Shown here: in pieces, positions 26,390 through 35,293 of the stretch
How the letters are laid out: every line of letters starts with the position of its first letter
Position numbering within the stretch: position 1 is the stretch's first letter
Assembly: GCF_024267675.1 (NCBI RefSeq)
Contig: NZ_JALDYX010000004.1
Span: 62,001 to 126,000, forward strand
Length of the DNA: 64,000 nucleotides
Direction of reading: 5' to 3'
From: Marinobacterium sedimentorum
Lineage (GTDB): Bacteria > Pseudomonadota > Gammaproteobacteria > Pseudomonadales > Balneatricaceae
The notes under the pieces: generated by a model
The model's input: only the letters and a program-made list of their open reading frames with translations
The model's database searches: none
What the model was told of the DNA's origin: nothing
Position numbers and translations under genes: made by a program

Positions 26390-27046
26390 TTAAATGGCGT
26401 ACCAGAACACGGCGATGTAGTGACAGGTAGTGCCGGCCATGACGAACAGATGCCAGATGAAATGTCCGTACAGCAGGCTGGAATCGAGTACAAAGAAAAG
26501 TACGCCGACCGTATAGGCCAGGCCGCCACCGACCAGCCAGGCGAGCCCGGTGCCCGACAGGGCCTGGCTCAGCGGCTCTATCAACAGCACAATCAACCAT
26601 CCCATCAGCAGGTAAAGCCCGGTGGAGAGTATCGGGTGGGAAAGGCGCTGGGTGACCTTCAGGATAACGCCGGCCAGTGCCAGTGCCCAGATAACGCCCA
26701 GCAGAATCCAGCCCCAGAGGTCGCTCAGCACGCCGAGCATAAAGGGCGAGTAGGTGCCGGCAATCAACAGGTAGATGGCCGAGTGCTCAATCATGCGCAT
26801 CAGGCGTTTGGCCCGGCCCGGGGGCAGGGCGTGGTAGAGACTTGAACTGAGGTATAGCAGCACCATGCTGAGGGCAAAGAGACAGACGCCGATAATGATG
26901 CCGATATCTCCGCGCTCCACGGCCTGCACGATCATCACCGGTGCCGCGACCAGGGCTGCAATGCATCCCAGGCAGTGACTCAGGCTGTTGGCCAGTTCCT
27001 CGGTGCGGGACTGGGGTCTGCCGGGGATATGGGGTGGGTTGCGCAT
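26390..27046 (-). CDS. Hemolysin III family membrane protein
   Basis: A 218-residue seven-helix protein of the HlyIII/PAQR group: EELANSLSHCLGCIAAL (conserved E-x-NSxSH), then LYLSSSLYHALPPGRAKRLMRMIEHSAIYLLIAGTYSPF (S, H and D/H metal-site region) and GHFIWHLFVMAGTTCHYIAVFWY with the last histidines. These form a zinc site in the PAQR fold. AGGTGA supports the ATG at 27046 over one five codons earlier. Bacterial members are thought to act in membrane lipid homeostasis; haemolysis is not implied. Confidence 0.92.
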   Translation of the reverse strand: MRNPPHIPGRPQSRTEELANSLSHCLGCIAALVAAPVMIVQAVERGDIGIIIGVCLFALSMVLLYLSSSLYHALPPGRAKRLMRMIEHSAIYLLIAGTYSPFMLGVLSDLWGWILLGVIWALALAGVILKVTQRLSHPILSTGLYLLMGWLIVLLIEPLSQALSGTGLAWLVGGGLAYTVGVLFFVLDSSLLYGHFIWHLFVMAGTTCHYIAVFWYAI

Positions 27047-27221
27047 GCTGATCACCTGCATCCTGAGTTCGCGAGAATTGCCGCCGGCTGCCGGGCCTTG
27101 ATCTGCAGCTTAGTCCAGCCGGGGCTGGGACAGCTGTATTCGGATGATCAGGCGCGTGCAGGAGCGCAGTCGTTCCTGGGTCTGCTTGGTGTCGTTGCTA
27201 CTGTCATTTTGGTGCGTTGAA

Positions 27222-27268
27222 TGCACGCATATTGTGCGCTCGTTTATCTTATGCACTCTTGTGGTGCT
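27222..27268 (+). promoter_or_regulatory. Tandem NtrC-like sites upstream of ureA
   Basis: Two 17-bp dyads: TGCACGCATATTGTGCG (27222-27238) and TGCACTCTTGTGGTGCT (27252-27268). The second is close to TGCACC-N5-GGTGCA. Their centres are 30 bp apart, about three helical turns, as expected for cooperating NtrC dimers. They lie about 275 bp upstream of the proposed sigma-54 promoter. Confidence 0.6.
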
Positions 27269-27542
27269 AATTCGTATCTTCGGGGCATGTTGAGTGCCGG
27301 ATGATTGTAAAGTGCTGGCGCTATTAATCGGGCGGAGAAGCAGCTTCCCTCCCTATTTGTCCGTTATGTACGGGAGCTAGGCTCCCTGAATTTTTGCTGC
27401 TGCAAAGGAAGGATTTCCGCCATCCCTGGCGGTTATGGCGCACCGGCATGGATGTATGTGTGGTTATGCCACTGGCACTCTAACCTAAGAGCGGCGTTGG
27501 GCGCCGAGCGCTTTGAGGGCTGGTGGCCGTGATGTGCCAGAT

Positions 27543-27558
27543 TGGTCTGGGTATTGCA
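27543..27558 (+). promoter_or_regulatory. Sigma-54 promoter of ureA
   Basis: TGGTCT-GGGTA-TTGCA keeps the -24 GG and a perfect -12 TTGCA at the right spacing. Initiation would be near 27570, leaving an 80-base leader before ureA. Slightly weaker than the urtA promoter. Confidence 0.65.
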
Positions 27559-27580
27559 TTCATAATTTCTAACTTTAGAC

Positions 27581-27625
27581 GGGCCGCTGCACAGCAAGGC
27601 GTGATGACGGCAAGCGGCCTTTTTT
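27581..27625 (+). terminator. Terminator-like hairpin in the ureA leader
   Basis: GGCCGCT (27582-27588) pairs with AGCGGCC (27613-27619), directly followed by six T residues. The 24-base loop can be further structured. It lies between the proposed promoter and ureA, so it would act as an attenuator of the urease operon unless it belongs to an upstream transcript. Confidence 0.6.
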
Positions 27626-27650
27626 CCACCAATGTATACGGGGCTCCTGC

Positions 27651-27953
27651 ATGGAATTGACACCACGGGAAAAAGACAAGCTGCTGCTGTTTACTGCCGG
27701 CTTGCTGGCGGAGCGTCGCAAGGCGCGGGGGCTGAAACTTAACTATCCGGAAGCGGTGGCCTATATCAGTGCGGCCATTCTGGAAGGCGCGCGGGACGGT
27801 CGTACCGTGGCGGAGCTGATGGATTTTGGCCGCACCCTGCTCAGTCTTGACGATGTCATGGAAGGCGTGGCCGAGATGATCCACGATGTGCAGGTCGAAG
27901 CGACCTTTCCCGATGGCACCAAGCTGGTCACCGTCCATGATCCGATCGTCTGA
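27651..27953 (+). CDS. ureA: Urease gamma subunit
   Basis: A 100-residue subunit of the standard length: [39 protein letters not shown] in family order, then GRTVAELM and the C-terminal [14 protein letters not shown]. With UreB and UreC it forms the cytosolic nickel enzyme that hydrolyses urea to ammonia and carbamate. It is first in ureABCEJFG. The ribosome site is weak, and the leader contains a terminator-like hairpin. Confidence 0.97.
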   Translation: MELTPREKDKLLLFTAGLLAERRKARGLKLNYPEAVAYISAAILEGARDGRTVAELMDFGRTLLSLDDVMEGVAEMIHDVQVEATFPDGTKLVTVHDPIV

Positions 27954-27962
27954 GGAGGTCCT

Positions 27963-28268
27963 ATGATACCCGGAGAGATGATTGTTCAAAGCGGCGACAT
28001 CGAGCTCAATGCGGGCCGCCCCGTGGTCACGCTCAAGGTCGCCAACACCGGTGACCGGCCGATCCAGATCGGTTCCCACTACCACTTCTATGAAGTCAAT
28101 GATGCACTGCAGTTCGACCGCGACCAGGCGCGGGGCTTTCGTCTCAATATTGCCGCCGGCACCGCCGTGCGCTTTGAGCCGGGGCAGAGTCGCACCGTCG
28201 AACTGGTGAGCTATGCAGGGGACCGCAAGGTGTATGGCTTTCAGGGCAAAGTGATGGGGGACTTGTAA
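27963..28268 (+). CDS. ureB: Urease beta subunit
   Basis: A 101-residue beta subunit: [20 protein letters not shown], then [28 protein letters not shown] and [36 protein letters not shown] lies 6 bases upstream. Its TAA stop overlaps the ATG of a small reading frame that copies the start of ureC, instead of reaching ureC directly. Confidence 0.97.
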   Translation: MIPGEMIVQSGDIELNAGRPVVTLKVANTGDRPIQIGSHYHFYEVNDALQFDRDQARGFRLNIAAGTAVRFEPGQSRTVELVSYAGDRKVYGFQGKVMGDL

Positions 28269-28363
28269 TGGCTCGTATATCACGACAGGCCTATGCGGAG
28301 TCCGTTACGAGAGCGGCCCACGGGGGCTTTTTTGCCGCGTGTAATTCAGGGAGGTGTAACTGA
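28268..28363 (+). other. 31-codon frame duplicating the ureC start
   Basis: This frame begins [11 protein letters not shown], identical in protein to residues 1-11 of UreC, then diverges ([20 protein letters not shown]) and stops. Its ATG overlaps the ureB stop by one base and its TGA overlaps the ureC ATG (TGATG). Codons 2-4 differ synonymously from ureC while the next 20 bases (TCACGACAGG and following) are identical. It could be a partial duplication that displaced ureC from ureB and now works as a coupling cistron. A short GCCC/GGGC stem with a T6 run lies inside it. Confidence 0.7.
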
Positions 28364-30066
28364 TGGCCAGAATTTCACGACAGGCCTATGCGGAAATGTT
28401 CGGGCCTACCACGGGTGACCGGCTGCGGCTGGCGGATACCGAGCTCTGGCTCGAGGTCGAGAAGGATTTCACGGTCTACGGCGACGAAGTGAAGTTTGGC
28501 GGTGGCAAGGTCATTCGTGACGGCATGGGGCAGGGGCAGTTCCCCAGCAGCCAGACCATGGATCTGGTCATCACCAACGCGCTGATTCTGGATCACTGGG
28601 GCATCGTCAAGGCGGATGTGGGCATCAAGGCCGGCCGCATTGCCGCCATCGGCAAGGCCGGCAATTCCGATGTGCAGCCCGGCGTCGATATCCTGATCGG
28701 CCCCGGCACCGAGATCCTCGCCGGCGAAGGCCAGATTCTGACCGCTGGCGGTATCGACTCCCACATCCACTTCATCTGTCCGCAGCAGATCGAGGAGGCG
28801 CTGACCTCCGGCATTACCACCATGCTGGGCGGCGGCACCGGGCCTGCCACCGGCACCAATGCCACCACCTGCACGCCGGGCCCCTGGAACATGCACCGCA
28901 TGCTGCAGGCCGCCGATGCGCTGCCCATGAACATCGGCTTTCTGGGCAAGGGCAATGCCAGCCAGCCAGAGGCGCTGCGCGAACAGGTGGCCGCCGGCGC
29001 CATTGGCCTGAAACTGCACGAGGACTGGGGCACCACACCGGCCTCGATCAACTGCGCACTGAGCGTGGCCGAGGAAATGGACGTGCAGGTGGCGATCCAT
29101 ACCGACACCCTGAATGAATCCGGCTTTGTAGAAGAAACGCTCAAGGCCATCGGTGGGCGCACCATCCATACCTACCATACCGAGGGCGCCGGGGGCGGCC
29201 ATGCGCCGGACATTATCAAGGCGGCGGGCTATGCCAATGTGCTGCCCTCGTCCACCAACCCGACGCGGCCCTACACCGTCAATACGGTGGATGAGCACCT
29301 GGACATGCTGATGGTCTGTCATCACCTGGACCCAAGCATCGCCGAGGACGTGGCCTTTGCCGAGTCGCGCATCAGGCGCGAAACCATCGCCGCCGAAGAC
29401 CTGCTGCATGACCTGGGCGCGTTTTCGATGATCTCGTCCGACTCCCAGGCCATGGGGCGGGTGGGTGAGGTAATCACCCGCACCTGGCAGACGGCCCACA
29501 AGATGAAGGTGCAGTTTGGCAGCCTGGCCGGTGATCCGGCCGGTCACGACAATACCCGCCTCAAGCGCTATGTTGCCAAGTACACCATCAATCCGGCGCT
29601 GGCCCACGGCATTGCCCATGAAGTGGGTTCCATCGCGGTGGGCAAGCTGGCGGATCTGGTGCTCTGGCGACCGGCGTTTTTTGGCACCAAACCCAGCGTC
29701 ATTCTCAAGGGTGGCCTGATTGCCGCGGCACCAATGGGGGACCCGAATGCATCTATTCCCACGCCGCAACCGGTGCACTACAGGCCCATGTTTGGCGCCT
29801 ATGGCGGCGCCTGTCAGGCCACTTCCATGCTGTTCATGTCCCAGGCGGCCATTGCCGCCGATGTGGCAGGGCAGGTGGGGCTCAAGAGCCTGATCGGCGA
29901 GGTGCGCAACTGTCGCAGCGTGACCAAGAACGACATGGTGCACAACAGCTATCAGCCGGTCATCGAGGTGGACTCGCAAACCTATCAGGTGCGCGCCGAC
30001 GGTCGCTTGCTGATCTGTGAGCCGGCCGCGGTACTGCCGATGGCCCAGCGGTATTTTTTATTTTAA
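28363..30066 (+). CDS. ureC: Urease alpha subunit (catalytic)
   Basis: A 567-residue catalytic subunit of normal length. Nickel ligands are visible: [10 protein letters not shown], the carbamylated lysine in [39 protein letters not shown] and the aspartate in [14 protein letters not shown]. The mobile-flap segment [22 protein letters not shown] is complete. AGGGAGG precedes the ATG. The enzyme makes ammonia in the cytoplasm from urea delivered by UrtABCDE. Confidence 0.98.
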   Translation: MARISRQAYAEMFGPTTGDRLRLADTELWLEVEKDFTVYGDEVKFGGGKVIRDGMGQGQFPSSQTMDLVITNALILDHWGIVKADVGIKAGRIAAIGKAGNSDVQPGVDILIGPGTEILAGEGQILTAGGIDSHIHFICPQQIEEALTSGITTMLGGGTGPATGTNATTCTPGPWNMHRMLQAADALPMNIGFLGKGNASQPEALREQVAAGAIGLKLHEDWGTTPASINCALSVAEEMDVQVAIHTDTLNESGFVEETLKAIGGRTIHTYHTEGAGGGHAPDIIKAAGYANVLPSSTNPTRPYTVNTVDEHLDMLMVCHHLDPSIAEDVAFAESRIRRETIAAEDLLHDLGAFSMISSDSQAMGRVGEVITRTWQTAHKMKVQFGSLAGDPAGHDNTRLKRYVAKYTINPALAHGIAHEVGSIAVGKLADLVLWRPAFFGTKPSVILKGGLIAAAPMGDPNASIPTPQPVHYRPMFGAYGGACQATSMLFMSQAAIAADVAGQVGLKSLIGEVRNCRSVTKNDMVHNSYQPVIEVDSQTYQVRADGRLLICEPAAVLPMAQRYFLF

Positions 30067-30127
30067 ACAGCGGTCTGTTTTAAAAGCTCCCTGTTTTAAG
30101 AAGCATCCTGTTTGAAAAAGGAGAGTC

Positions 30128-30634
30128 ATGATTCATCTGACCAAAGTGCTGAACGAGCCGCAGCCCTACACGGCCGAGCTGTGTCTGCCCATCGACAAGC
30201 GCATCAAGAGTCGCCTGCGCGCCGAACTGGTGGATGGCCGCGAGGTCGGGCTCTTCCTGCCCCGGGGCCTGACGCTGCGTAACGGCGATCTGCTGCAGTC
30301 CGACGATGGGCTGGTGGTGCGCATCGAAGCGGCGCCGGAACCCGTGTCCACGGTGCGCAGCGATGATGCCCTGGCGCTGGCGCGGGTCTGTTATCACCTG
30401 GGCAACCGCCATGTACCGCTGCAGGTGGAAGCCGGCTGGGTACGCTATCTGCACGATCATGTACTGGATGACATGGTACGCGGGCTCGGTCTGGAGGTGG
30501 CTTTTGAAGAGGCGCCCTTCGAGCCCGAAGCCGGCGCCTATCAGGGCGGCTCCCATGGTCATTCGCATGCCCATAGCCACTCCCATAGCCATGCCGGCAG
30601 CGACGATAGCGGTCACGCCGGGCATAGCCACTGA
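30128..30634 (+). CDS. ureE: Urease nickel chaperone UreE
   Basis: A 168-residue metallochaperone: N-terminal peptide-binding domain ([18 protein letters not shown]) and C-terminal metal domain ([33 protein letters not shown]). It ends in a histidine-rich tail ([14 protein letters not shown]...HAGHSH) that can hold several nickel ions. AAGGAGAG precedes the ATG. UreE hands nickel to UreG. Confidence 0.96.
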   Translation: MIHLTKVLNEPQPYTAELCLPIDKRIKSRLRAELVDGREVGLFLPRGLTLRNGDLLQSDDGLVVRIEAAPEPVSTVRSDDALALARVCYHLGNRHVPLQVEAGWVRYLHDHVLDDMVRGLGLEVAFEEAPFEPEAGAYQGGSHGHSHAHSHSHSHAGSDDSGHAGHSH

Positions 30635-30660
30635 ATTCATTGTTGAAAGGAGCCTTACCG

Positions 30661-31212
30661 ATGAAAACCACTCACAAAGCCGCCCTGGCCAGCCTGCTGG
30701 CGGTTGCCTCACCGCTGACTCTGGCCCATACCGGCCAGGACCTGGGGGGCTTTGCCGCCGGCATGCTGCACCCGCTGACCGGGCTCGATCACCTGGCGAT
30801 GCTGCTGGGTGTCGGCGCCCTGGGAGCGGGTCAGACCCTGAAAGCCCGTACGGGCATCTATGCCGCTGCCCTGGTCGCGCTCTTCGGTGGTGCCCTGCTG
30901 GGGCTGACAACCGGCTGGGCCGGTGGTATCGAGCTGATGATTGGGTTGTCGCTGTTTGTGGTGGCGGCGGGTCTGTGGTTTGGGCGCGGCAAAGCCATGG
31001 CGATGATGGCATCGGTGGTGCTGGTGCTGTTTCATGGCTGGGCGCACGGGCTTGAAGTGGCACCGGCACAGGTGGCGTTCTTCCTGCCGGGCATGTTGCT
31101 AACGGCCTGTGCGCTGCTGGGCGCCGGATTTGCGCTGGGACGGCAGCTGGCTCCCCGGCAGCTGGGAGCGTCCAGTGCGCTGGCGGCAGTTGCCCTTGCG
31201 CTGCTCGGCTGA
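30661..31212 (+). CDS. ureJ: HupE/UreJ nickel-permease-like protein
   Basis: A 183-residue membrane protein with a signal peptide ending near PLTLAHT. HupE/UreJ motifs follow: GFAAGMLHPLTGLDHLAMLLGVGALGA and the conserved VLFHGWAHGLE. HupE/UreJ proteins are secondary carriers for nickel (or cobalt), so it would supply metal for urease. AAGGAGCC lies 8 bases before the ATG at 30661. Insertion of ureJ between ureE and ureF is a common gammaproteobacterial arrangement. Confidence 0.93.
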   Translation: MKTTHKAALASLLAVASPLTLAHTGQDLGGFAAGMLHPLTGLDHLAMLLGVGALGAGQTLKARTGIYAAALVALFGGALLGLTTGWAGGIELMIGLSLFVVAAGLWFGRGKAMAMMASVVLVLFHGWAHGLEVAPAQVAFFLPGMLLTACALLGAGFALGRQLAPRQLGASSALAAVALALLG

Positions 31213-31221
31213 GGCTGGCTG

Positions 31222-31887
31222 ATGCTGCCGGATCTGCGCCTGTACCAGCTCACCAGCCCGTCGCTGCCGGTGGGCGGTTTTACCTACTCCCAGGGGCTTG
31301 AGTGGGCCATCGAACGCGGCTGGGTCACATCAAGCGAGAGCCTTGGCGACTGGCTTGAAAGTGTGCTTGAGCACAGTCTGGTAACGTTGGAGCTGCCACT
31401 GCTGAGCCGGCTCCATGCTGCCTTTGGGCAGCAGGATAAGGCCCGGGTTGAGGAATACTGCCAGTGGCTGCTCTGTTGCCGCGAAACCCGCGAGTTGCGC
31501 CAGGAGGAGCGTCAGCGCGGTGCTGCCCTGGCAACGCTGTTGCCGAATCTGGGGATCGAGATTTCGCCTGAACTGGCTGAGACCCTGCGCAGTACTCAAC
31601 TGGCGGGCTTTGCGCTGGCGGCGGTGCGCTGGGACATAGCACCACGGGATGCGTTGCTGGGCTTTTGCTGGAGTTGGCTCGAAGCCGGTGTCATGGCGGG
31701 GGTCAAGCTGGTACCGCTGGGGCAGACGGCGGGTCAGCAACTGCTGCTGCGCCTGTCCGAGATTGTGCCGGCGGCGCTGGAGCGGGCCCTTGGCATCGAT
31801 GACGACCATATCGGCAGCTCGACACTGGCGCTGGCCATTGCCAGCAGCCGGCACGAGACGCAGTACACGCGCCTGTTCAGGTCCTGA
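31222..31887 (+). CDS. ureF: Urease accessory protein UreF
   Basis: A 221-residue all-helical UreF. It starts LYQLTSPSLPVGGFTYSQGLEWAIERGWV, the family signature, and contains SRLHAAFGQQD and CCRETRELRQEERQRG. UreF bridges UreD and UreG in the activation complex and checks the fidelity of nickel delivery. The ATG is 10 bases after the ureJ stop. Confidence 0.95.
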   Translation: MLPDLRLYQLTSPSLPVGGFTYSQGLEWAIERGWVTSSESLGDWLESVLEHSLVTLELPLLSRLHAAFGQQDKARVEEYCQWLLCCRETRELRQEERQRGAALATLLPNLGIEISPELAETLRSTQLAGFALAAVRWDIAPRDALLGFCWSWLEAGVMAGVKLVPLGQTAGQQLLLRLSEIVPAALERALGIDDDHIGSSTLALAIASSRHETQYTRLFRS

Positions 31888-31962
31888 CCAGATGGCTTTG
31901 CTCCTGATTGAATGGCTCCGTTCCTGACTGGATTCACGAACATTTGTTGCTTGAGGTGAAAA

Positions 31963-32583
31963 ATGAACGACTACAAATCTCCACTGCGTATCGGTGTTGG
32001 CGGCCCGGTAGGCTCCGGCAAGACAGCGCTGCTGGAAGTGCTGTGCAAGGCCATGCGCGATGATTACAACATTGCCGTGGTGACCAACGATATCTACACC
32101 CAGGAAGATGCCAAGATACTGACCCGGGCTGAAGCCCTGGCGGCGGATCGCATTATCGGTGTCGAGACCGGCGGCTGCCCGCATACCGCGATTCGCGAGG
32201 ATGCCTCCATGAACCTGGCGGCGGTGGAAGAACTGGCGCGGCGTCACAAGACGCTGGATGTGGTCTTTGTTGAAAGTGGCGGCGATAACCTCAGCGCCAC
32301 CTTCAGCCCGGAACTGGCCGACCTGACCATCTATGTGATCGATGTGGCCGAAGGCGAGAAGATCCCGCGCAAGGGCGGCCCCGGCATTACCCGTTCCGAT
32401 CTGCTGATTATCAACAAGATCGATCTGGCACCCTATGTGGGGGCGGACCTGAACGTGATGGACCAGGACACCAAGCGCATGCGCCCCGGCAAGCCCTATG
32501 TGTTCACCAACCTCAAGCTGGGTACCGGGCTGGATGAAATCATCGCGTTCGTGATCAAGCAGGGCATGTTAGACGCCGCCTGA
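31963..32583 (+). CDS. ureG: Urease accessory GTPase UreG
   Basis: A 206-residue SIMIBI GTPase: P-loop [15 protein letters not shown], metal-binding [15 protein letters not shown], switch [39 protein letters not shown] and base-recognition [16 protein letters not shown] hydrolysis drives nickel release into urease. A 75-bp gap separates it from ureF. It is the last urease gene; no clear terminator follows. Confidence 0.97.
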   Translation: MNDYKSPLRIGVGGPVGSGKTALLEVLCKAMRDDYNIAVVTNDIYTQEDAKILTRAEALAADRIIGVETGGCPHTAIREDASMNLAAVEELARRHKTLDVVFVESGGDNLSATFSPELADLTIYVIDVAEGEKIPRKGGPGITRSDLLIINKIDLAPYVGADLNVMDQDTKRMRPGKPYVFTNLKLGTGLDEIIAFVIKQGMLDAA

Positions 32584-32913
32584 AGCCAGGGTTGAAGTTG
32601 CGCCTGTAAATACGCATGCAAAAAAATTGCTGTGACCCCACAAAAGTGGACACACAGTTAGGTCACCTGCTCGAACGTCGCAGGTTTTATCCTGCTTCCC
32701 GAAATTCGCAGGTATATCCTCGAAATTCGCTTGGGGCTCATTTCCCGGATTCGCCCCGGAATTCACAGGCACGTCCTCGAAACTCGCTTCGCTCGTTTCC
32801 CGGAATTCGCAGGCTCATTCCAGGCTACAACGGCATTCGTAGGTTGGTAATGAGCGTAGCGAATTCCGACATCCGCAGCGAAGCTGTGGAGACACCTTGC
32901 CTCCTTTCACCTT
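32584..32913. repeat. Repeat-rich intergenic region after ureG
   Basis: About 330 bp, no gene. Two imperfect direct repeats of about 45 bp lie at 32698-32743 and 32755-32798 (both contain CCTCGAAA.TCGCTT), with a third partial unit to about 32840. Further left, GTGACC (32632) and GGTCAC (32661) form an inverted pair around AAAGTGGACACACAG, resembling an IS end. From about 32837 the sequence has the look of a dispersed intergenic repeat (GTAGGTTGGTAATGAGCGTA). Confidence 0.6.
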
Positions 32914-35103
32914 TCACCGCGACGCGGGCTTCTCGCTCGCGGTTGGCTGTGATTTTGCGGGCGCCTGGGTGCCGCGCATCCAGCGGTGGTAGCGGCCGAC
33001 CCACTGCAGCAGCTTTTGCGGGCTATGGGCGCGTTTCCATTCGCCGGCGGCGTACTTGTTGGCCTCACTCAGGGTCGGGTAGATGTGGATGGTGCCCAGG
33101 ATCTTGTTCAGCCCCAACCCCTGCTTCATGGCCTGCACATATTCGGTGATCAGCTCGCCGGCATGGACGCTGACGATGGTCACACCCAGAATGCGATCCT
33201 TGCCGGGTACCGTGAGTACCTTGACGAAACCCGCTTCCTCTCGTTCGGTGATGGCGCGATCCAGCTCTTTCATATGGAAGTGAGTGACTTCAAAGGCCAC
33301 CTTCTGCTCCCGGGCCTGCTGTTCATTGAGCCCCACACGGGCTACCTCAGGGGCGGTGAAGGTACACCATGGAATGACACGGTTATCGACACGAAAGCTG
33401 CGAAAACGGCCGAAGAGGGCGTTCACGGCGGCGTACCAGGCCTGGTGGGCGGCGGTGTGGGTGAACTGGTAGCCGCCGGTGACATCGCCCACGCCGTAGA
33501 TGTTGGGAATGTTGCTGCGCAGGAAGTCATCCACCTGCAGGGCGCCGCGCTTGTCGAGCTGCACGCCGATCTCCTCCAGCCCAAGGCCCTTGGCATTGGG
33601 GGTGCGACCGAGCGCCAGCAACAGGGTATCGAACTGGATACTGGCTTGCTTGCCCTCATGCTCGCAGATCAGACGGTGCTTGCCGTCGACAGATTCGAAA
33701 CGGCGCATCTCGTGGCGGGTCAGTACCTGGATACCATCCCTGGCAAAGCTGCGGCTGACCACCTCGACGGCATCGGCGTCTTCGCGCGGCATCAGGCGGT
33801 CACCACGCAGCACCTGGGTGACCTTGGCGCCCAGGCGGGCAAAGGCCTGGCTCAGTTCGCAGCCGATGGGGCCACCGCCGAGCACCAGCAGACGGCCCGG
33901 GTGTGCGCGCAGCTCCCAGATGCTGTCCGAGGTGTAATAGGGTACCTGGTCCAGGCCCGGGATGTCGGGTACCTGCGGGCGGGCACCGGTGGCGATAACG
34001 ATATTGCGTGTGGTCAGGCGCTGGCCGTTCACTTCCACCTCATAGGGGGAAATGACCCGGGCGGCGCCGCTGATGCACTCGACGCCAAGGCCCGTGTAGC
34101 GTTCCACGGAATCATGGGGTTCGACTTTTCGAATGATGTCCTGCACGGATTCGAACACGCGCGCGAAATCCACCTCGGGGGCGGCGCCCTCAATGCCAAC
34201 CTCGCCTGCGTCGCGCATATCCCGTACCCGCTGGGCTGAGCGGATCAGCGCCTTGCTCGGTACGCAGCCGGTGTTCAGGCAGTCGCCCCCCATGCGGTGT
34301 TTTTCAATCAGTGCCACCCGCGCCTTGACCGCCGCGCCTATGTAGGTACTCACCAGGCCGCCTGCGCCTGCGCCTATGGCCACCAGGTTGTAGTCATACT
34401 GGGCGGGTTTGGGAAAGTGGCCCAGAGCGCGCCTTTGTTTGACGATATCGACGATCTTGCGTGTCAGCAGGGGGAATATACCCAGCAGTACAAAGGAGAT
34501 GATGATCGCCGGCGACAGTATGCCGGACAGGCTTTCGAGCTGGCCCAGCTGAGTGCCGGCATTGACGAACACGGCGGTGCCGGCAAGCATGCCGACCTGG
34601 CTGACCCAGTAGAAGGTACGGGCCTTGATGGGCGTCAGCCCCATCAGCAGGTTGATCATGAAGAACGGGAACAGCGGCACCAGACGCAGGGTAAAGAGGT
34701 AGAAGGGCCCATCGCGCTCCACACCACGGTTTAAGGCGCCGAGCTGATTGCCAAAGCGGCTCTGCACCGTATCCCGGAACAGGTAGCGGGACACCAGAAA
34801 GGCCAGGGTGGCGCCAATGCTGCTGGCAAAAGACACCAGCAGCAGGCCACTGGCAAGGCCAAAGAGCGCACCGGCCGCCAGGGTCATGATGGCGGCACCG
34901 GGCAGCGACAGCGCCGTGACCAGTATGTAGAAGCCAAAGAACAGGCCCAGGGTCTGCAGCGGGTTGTTCTGGTAGTAGGCGTTGAAGTCGGCCTGGCGCG
35001 CCTTGAGTTCGGCCAGGCTCAGGTACTGTTGCAGATCGAAGGCAAAGAAGAGTGCGATCAGCGCGGCAACGACCAGAAGAATAATCAGTTTGGTATTTTT
35101 CAT
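32914..35103 (-). CDS. DedA/TVP38 membrane domain - disulfide reductase fusion
   Basis: A 729-residue fusion. Residues 1-220 are a TVP38/SNARE-associated membrane domain (FFGFYILVTALSLPGAAIMTLAAGALFG, RLVPLFPFFMINLLMGLTPI). Residues about 240-700 are a complete flavin disulfide reductase of the mercuric-reductase/Lpd type: FAD site AIGAGAGGLVSTYIGAA, redox pair GGDCLNTGCVPSK, NAD site LLVLGGGPIGCELSQAFA and dimer domain HIYPTLSEANKYAAGEW. The C-terminal mercury-binding cysteines of MerA and the NmerA domain are absent. This joins a membrane anchor to an oxidoreductase that likely faces the cytoplasm. I use the ATG at 35103; an ATG ten codons earlier is possible. Confidence 0.88.
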   Translation of the reverse strand: MKNTKLIILLVVAALIALFFAFDLQQYLSLAELKARQADFNAYYQNNPLQTLGLFFGFYILVTALSLPGAAIMTLAAGALFGLASGLLLVSFASSIGATLAFLVSRYLFRDTVQSRFGNQLGALNRGVERDGPFYLFTLRLVPLFPFFMINLLMGLTPIKARTFYWVSQVGMLAGTAVFVNAGTQLGQLESLSGILSPAIIISFVLLGIFPLLTRKIVDIVKQRRALGHFPKPAQYDYNLVAIGAGAGGLVSTYIGAAVKARVALIEKHRMGGDCLNTGCVPSKALIRSAQRVRDMRDAGEVGIEGAAPEVDFARVFESVQDIIRKVEPHDSVERYTGLGVECISGAARVISPYEVEVNGQRLTTRNIVIATGARPQVPDIPGLDQVPYYTSDSIWELRAHPGRLLVLGGGPIGCELSQAFARLGAKVTQVLRGDRLMPREDADAVEVVSRSFARDGIQVLTRHEMRRFESVDGKHRLICEHEGKQASIQFDTLLLALGRTPNAKGLGLEEIGVQLDKRGALQVDDFLRSNIPNIYGVGDVTGGYQFTHTAAHQAWYAAVNALFGRFRSFRVDNRVIPWCTFTAPEVARVGLNEQQAREQKVAFEVTHFHMKELDRAITEREEAGFVKVLTVPGKDRILGVTIVSVHAGELITEYVQAMKQGLGLNKILGTIHIYPTLSEANKYAAGEWKRAHSPQKLLQWVGRYHRWMRGTQAPAKSQPTASEKPASR

Positions 35104-35293
35104 GGCGTGTGCCGTCCTCGTGCAACAGTCCATTCAGTATGGGGACCCATTGTGCAGAGTAAACTGAACTCAGGGTGAATACAGGCATTGATCTGGCAAC
35201 ATTGCCGCAATGCCTACCGGTCTTGATGCAGGGCAAGGCCGGCAAAGAGTACGGGGTTTATACTCAGGGGCACTGTCAACGAGTGACTTTTCG

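Noticed and set aside
27581..27625. A ykkC/guanidine riboswitch in the urease leader
   Set aside because: ACGG occurs, but the conserved ykkC or mini-ykkC stem-loop arrangement cannot be matched, so only a terminator-like hairpin is claimed.
28375..29979. A 534-codon minus-strand frame opposite ureC
   Set aside because: Antisense shadow of a highly conserved enzyme in GC-rich sequence.
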